Below are positions 61,301-64,000 of a DNA stretch of 64,000 nucleotides, piece by piece. Position 1 is the stretch's first letter; each line of letters begins with the position of its first letter. The stretch covers positions 124,001 to 188,000 of the forward strand of contig JBGAHR010000001.1 of assembly GCA_044226045.1 (NCBI GenBank), in the 5' to 3' direction. The notes below the pieces were generated by a model. The model saw nothing but the letters and a program-made list of their open reading frames with translations, made no database searches and was not told the origin of the DNA. This stretch comes from Endoryza sp044226045. Lineage in GTDB: Bacteria; Bacteroidota; Bacteroidia; Chitinophagales; Chitinophagaceae. The translations under genes and the position numbers were made by a program.

Positions 61301-62310
61301 GGAGTGGTCATGCCGGTCAAGTTGGAAGTTACATTTGCCGGTGTCTGAATCGTGGCGTTCATCGGACCGGAAATTTGCGACCAGCTATAACGGGCAATAG
61401 TTCCGTCCGGATCAGACGAAGAAGATCCGTTCAGAACAGTATTGGTGGTAGGGTGTGTAATGGTTTGATCAGGTCCTGCATTCGCAATAGGAGGCAGGTT
61501 GGTCAATGGAAGATTGCGTGCCTGGCCCAGGAACCATTCAAACAAAGAAGGGTTCTGCCAGGTATAAGACATATCGTACGCACGGTCCCAGATAAAGTGA
61601 CCACCGTCGTTGTACAAAGTCATCAATGGCTTTACAGCAGGATTACAGTTATTGATATTCTGGATAGCGCTGGTAGTACAACCTACGCCAACCACTCCAT
61701 CATCCTGCGCGTGAAATGCCCATATCGGCAAATTGGCGCTGGCCATATTGCAGGCGCTCACTACAGAGCAGGTTCCGCAAACCGGGGCAATAGCGGCAAA
61801 TTTTTTCGCATTGGCCACAGATCCGGAAGCATAATGCCATACACCGCCGCCACCCAGACTCAAACCAGTCAGGTAAACACGGTTGGTATCAATATTGAGG
61901 TTATTCCTGGCATACTTGTACATCTCATCAACATAGAAATCCTGCCAGTCGCCGTAACTCCGGCTCAACTGGGGAGAGAGTACCAGGAAAGTTTCGTATT
62001 TGCCGTTCCACCAGAAGGTCATGGTGCTGCCATTGGCGATGTATTTGGGAATGCCCTGCCCTAACACATTGGGCAATTCGGAGGTACCGTTACCTCTTTC
62101 GCCAATTCCATGTAAAAAGATAATGATGGGAAACTTTTCGGAAGGCCTGGAAGCATAGTCTGTCGGCTTGTATTCGTAAAAACCAATAAACTGACCATTG
62201 GCTGCTGTAAGTCCTTTAGCTACCTGCTGGGCTGTACCAGACAAACAGAGCGTCAGGAGAAATACCATGAAGCCAACTGCCTTCCTACTTAAATAGGTAG
62301 AGTTTTTCAT
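58306..62310 (-). CDS. Secreted esterase with 10 PKD-like repeats and T9SS type A domain (paralogue C)
   Basis: A 1334-aa protein, the largest of the three paralogues. A signal peptide is followed by the hydrolase domain with IGERGNG, GLSLGGGGVW, AFHAQDDGVVG and GGHFIWDRAYD, then ten PKD-like repeats separated by Pro-rich linkers (PPPPPA, PPPP), and a T9SS type A domain (LTVYPNPAITTVNIR ... KLIKQ). Predicted T9SS cargo attached to the cell surface. Adjacent repeats 7 and 8 are nearly identical at DNA level over about 90 bp, which shows recent internal duplication or gene conversion. Confidence 0.92.
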   Translation of the reverse strand: MKNSTYLSRKAVGFMVFLLTLCLSGTAQQVAKGLTAANGQFIGFYEYKPTDYASRPSEKFPIIIFLHGIGERGNGTSELPNVLGQGIPKYIANGSTMTFWWNGKYETFLVLSPQLSRSYGDWQDFYVDEMYKYARNNLNIDTNRVYLTGLSLGGGGVWHYASGSVANAKKFAAIAPVCGTCSVVSACNMASANLPIWAFHAQDDGVVGVGCTTSAIQNINNCNPAVKPLMTLYNDGGHFIWDRAYDMSYTWQNPSLFEWFLGQARNLPLTNLPPIANAGPDQTITHPTTNTVLNGSSSSDPDGTIARYSWSQISGPMNATIQTPANVTSNLTGMTTPGTYYFQLMVVDNRAIARRDTVKVTVNSGPPGTNLLPVAVAGSDQTITVNNITLSSWGSFDPDGSITGYLWTKLSGPATFNMPNNIYASCGIDGMVSGVYTFELRVTDNAGGVGRDTVQITVNLPGLPPANQAPVARAGSDITLTLPTNNSTLDGSFSSDADGTISSFAWSKLSGPAQYTIGNASAATTTLSNLVQGTYSFQLQVTDNNGAIGKDTIVVTVNAALPPPPPANQAPKANAGSNAVLTLPANSTTLNGSGSNDPDGTISSYNWSKLTGPAQYSIGSPTAASSSLTNLVAGTYTFRLVVTDNNGATGDDTVQVTVNNGTPPPNQAPIAKAGADVSLTPPANSTTFDGSGSYDPDGIVALWVWTKISGPSQYNIVSPNYGQTIVNNLVAGTYLFTLTVTDNQGATAIDTVQVTVGGAPPPPNVAPIAAAGNNVSITLPVNNTTLNGSSSSDPDGTIVSYNWVKIAGPAQFNIANVNAASTSVTNLVQGVYQFRLVVTDNSGAIASDTVQVTVNPAPPPPNQAPNANAGADITLTLPANSTTLNGTASSDPDGSISTYSWSRISGPTQFTLANASAASTGLSNLVQGTYGFRLVVTDNNGASDADTVMVTVNAAPPPPPPSNQAPKANAGADITLTLPANSTTLNGTASSDPDGSIASYSWSRISGPAQFTIASPASASTALTNLVQGTYAFRLSVTDNNGASSADTVTVTVNPAPNQPPVAKAGTDITVMLPNPTIQLNGAASYDPDGLIATYSWVKISGPGAITIVNSTTATPTVVGVQAGTYVFELTVTDNKGASAKDLVTVIVNASPNQLPVAEAGNDTTIAVPSSTSVLNGTASYDPDGSISSYRWRQISGPVNTVLGNANLSITSVSNLVTVGDYVFELTVTDNGGASRKDTVGITIVDNFSYSEGLTVYPNPAITTVNIRCVSDLVGQCKLNFIDNNGVLVKTIMFDKGRTLSDVQVSVADLKAGVYYVEVWVEKQKRMITKLIKQ
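58580..61500 (-). repeat. 10 PKD-like coding repeats (paralogue C)
   Basis: Ten repeats of about 95-100 residues, many with Pro-rich linkers. The DNA period is about 300 bp. The segments at about 59323-59412 and 59623-59712 are almost identical, with a few single-base differences. Confidence 0.88.
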
Positions 62311-62591
62311 ACGGGTGGATTTTCGGATTTAGGATATATGGAGATTTTCTCGAAAGCATGGAAAAAACCTCGCAACAACCTTACCAAAAAACGATTCAAA
62401 CACATGTTCCTGTATATTTTCGAAAAAAATATTTTCCCGCTGATTCACAACGGTTTAAGTTGTGTCGGCAGAGAGCTCCATTAAAATATAGGGATGGGAA
62501 AGCTTGAAAGACAACAAAATAACGTCCAAATCTGGTTAAGACGGCCGGAGTGAAAAAAATGTGGAAAAATCAGATGAAAATTAATTCTTCA

Positions 62592-63794
62592 TTAATTCAC
62601 TTTCTGCGTGAAGGACTTAGGAGTATGAAGAAATTCCTTTCGGCTCACCTTCATTTTAAATAATGCCCGCAGCATCGAAAACATCAGGACCGGTATATAT
62701 AATATAGCCTTGATCGTTTTCCAGTTATAGAAGCTGGAGGGGATGGCAATCAGGAAAGTAGAGAAATAAACCGCGGTTACCAGCAGCCACCATTGTTGAT
62801 CGGGCGCCAGGAAAAAGGTATGCGTGATGTTTTCAAGGACAATGACAAGCAGTAACAGAAAGAAAAATGCCAGGAAGATCAGCCTCGGCGGGATCAGGTT
62901 CAGGAATAATTTATTCCAGTAGTTGGCATCTTTGACAACCGGTCCCTGTTTGGCATCGAAGAATAATTTCAGGTGGATAATCTGGCTTTCCAGCCAGCGT
63001 GTTCTTTGTTTTTCGTATACCGCACGGCTGGCAACTTTCTCATCGAGAACATAGGCGTCTTCGATGAATTCAATGTTCACGCCGGCCTTCATCACTTCAA
63101 AATCAACTTCGCGATCGCAGGCCGGATTACCCAGTATGCCGGGTTTATTGTAGATGTTCTTCAGCGTATCAAATTCAAAGGCCATTCCCGAGCCAATGAC
63201 AGTAGAAGAAAACCCCAGGGCTCTCAGTCCTTTCCGGAAAAAATGATTGTTTACTTCTTCACTCATGGCGTCGAGCACAGCCACTGCTGTGTTGCGATTC
63301 TTGGCCACCCGGTGTACCTGCACCGCCCGGAATCCATGCTGAAAGGCATCATTGATTTGTTCCAGGCATCCTGGTTTCATGATATTATCCGCATCGAGTA
63401 TCAAAGCGATGTCGTATTGACCATCGGGTATGCTGTTGAGCAGTTTATTGAGTGAGCGGGCTTTTGATCCTATTTCAAATTGAACCTCGAGAACATTTAC
63501 CGGAATTTTTCTCAACTCTGCGATCGTCTCCGGCTTCAACTGGTCGGCTGCGAGAAAAACATCGAAATATGCCCGGTCGTAATCATGTTGTCGGGCTTCG
63601 CGGGCTGTATGGATAATAATATCGTCTTCCTTATATGAAGGGATGAGAACAGCGATTCTTTTTTTGTGCGGGTTGATACCATAACGGGGGCTGCGTTTCA
63701 GTTTTCCTGCCACCGTAATGACGAAAAGATAACCGACGTTCAGGGCAACATAAATAAAAAGTATCCAGGTTATGATATGTACCAGCAACAGCAT
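62592..63794 (-). CDS. Processive-type GT2 glycosyltransferase
   Basis: A 400-aa membrane glycosyltransferase. An N-terminal TM (ITWILFIYVALNVGYLFVIT) is followed by a GT-A domain with IAVLIPSYKEDDII and LILDADNIM (DxD-type DAD). The later RTRWLESQ corresponds to the Q-x-x-R-W family motif (EKQRTRWLE), found in cellulose/hyaluronan-synthase-like polymerases. C-terminal TMs are LIFLAFFFLLLLVIVLENI and LVTAVYFSTFLIAI. It probably polymerises or transfers a sugar for an exopolysaccharide. It has its own -7-like box, and the upstream gene ends 48 bp before it. Confidence 0.9.
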   Translation of the reverse strand: MLLLVHIITWILFIYVALNVGYLFVITVAGKLKRSPRYGINPHKKRIAVLIPSYKEDDIIIHTAREARQHDYDRAYFDVFLAADQLKPETIAELRKIPVNVLEVQFEIGSKARSLNKLLNSIPDGQYDIALILDADNIMKPGCLEQINDAFQHGFRAVQVHRVAKNRNTAVAVLDAMSEEVNNHFFRKGLRALGFSSTVIGSGMAFEFDTLKNIYNKPGILGNPACDREVDFEVMKAGVNIEFIEDAYVLDEKVASRAVYEKQRTRWLESQIIHLKLFFDAKQGPVVKDANYWNKLFLNLIPPRLIFLAFFFLLLLVIVLENITHTFFLAPDQQWWLLVTAVYFSTFLIAIPSSFYNWKTIKAILYIPVLMFSMLRALFKMKVSRKEFLHTPKSFTQKVN

Positions 63795-63816
63795 GATTAC
63801 TCTAACGATTTATTGA

Positions 63817-63824
63817 CAAAACTA
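63817..63824 (-). promoter_or_regulatory. Candidate -7 box (TAGTTTTG) for GT2 gene
   Basis: The minus strand reads TAGTTTTG, fitting TAnnTTTG, 23 bp upstream of the ATG at 63794, in the gap between the GT2 gene and the upstream partial gene. Confidence 0.4.
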
Positions 63825-63842
63825 TTATGGTTTTCGGTGGAA

Positions 63843-64000
63843 TCAAACAGGGGAATCTGTGGAGGAATACAGATTCCAGGCTACTCCGCGTAAAAAATTC
63901 CGCAAGTGTTCAAATTGTCCTTTTACCAGGTAGGTGAGGACTGATTTGGGAAGTGAAAAGAGCGAAAAGAAAAGTGTGAATATGAATAATTGAAATGTGT
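63843..64000 (-). CDS. Partial gene, C-terminal 51 residues, possibly a glycosyltransferase
   Basis: A minus-strand reading frame open to the window edge and ending TGA at 63845-63843. It encodes 51 residues: a hydrophobic stretch (QLFIFTLFFSLFSLPKSVL), then basic LTYLVKGQFEHLRNFLRGVAWNL. The hydrophobic run followed by a basic amphipathic tail resembles the C-terminal end of GT2 membrane glycosyltransferases. It lies 48 bp upstream of the GT2 gene, so a polysaccharide operon probably continues beyond the window. The family call is tentative. Confidence 0.55.
   Translation of the reverse strand, partial: TFQLFIFTLFFSLFSLPKSVLTYLVKGQFEHLRNFLRGVAWNLYSSTDSPV

Overview
This window looks like a chromosome segment of a Bacteroidota member, most likely Chitinophagaceae (order Chitinophagales). 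The lineage call rests on several points. There are type IX secretion (T9SS) sorting domains of both type A (51845-62310) and type B (40637-44263), a PorP/SprF outer-membrane protein, and FtsX-type permeases and TonB energy transducers of Bacteroidota type. Several genes are preceded by the Bacteroidota -7 promoter box TAnnTTTG. No RNA gene, insertion sequence, prophage or CRISPR array was seen.

Layout. 1-1568: two tandem collagen-like Gly-X-Y proteins, the first cut by the window edge. 1686-5063: minus-strand operon of an MBL-fold hydrolase, two alpha/beta hydrolases (one a lipoprotein) and an enoyl-CoA hydratase. 5328-13500: small stress and regulatory genes (ankyrin protein, AraC regulator, YdhR-like and NTF2-like proteins, DoxX, PEBP, erythromycin-esterase family, DUF892, bestrophin, universal stress protein). 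14180-16247: histidine kinase and response regulator. 16463-25430: lipocalin-like proteins, an FtsX/MacB-type permease, a second AraC regulator beside a methyltransferase, hemN and a CoA-transferase. 25530-31400: TonB, a carboxylesterase, a sodium:solute symporter with a 59-aa partner, and an endonuclease III-like glycosylase.

31470-37342 is a glucuronate module. A secreted GH115 alpha-glucuronidase, an SGLT-type symporter and mannonate dehydratase (uxuA) together fit release, uptake and catabolism of (4-O-methyl)glucuronate from xylan. It ends in an unusual non-coding mosaic of short tandem repeats (37325-37850) that also supplies the uxuA stop codon. 37853-44263 holds an S10 peptidase and a type B T9SS/gliding-associated PKD protein with its PorP/SprF partner. 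recG follows at 44381-46492.

46501-51801 is the most interesting metabolic locus. A UbiA-family phosphoribosyltransferase, DprE1-like oxidase, DprE2-like reductase and HAD phosphatase form one compact operon, and a multi-TM GT-C-like protein is divergently encoded 115 bp away. By homology to mycobacterial Rv3806c/DprE1/DprE2 this is a complete cassette for a polyprenyl-phosphoryl-D-arabinofuranose donor, with a candidate transferase.

51845-62310 carries three tandem paralogues of a secreted esterase: a CE1/PHB-depolymerase-like alpha/beta hydrolase, then PKD-like repeats, then a T9SS type A domain. The repeat number expands 2 -> 8 -> 10, and each gene has its own rho-independent terminator. 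The window closes with a processive-type GT2 and the C-terminal end of an upstream gene.
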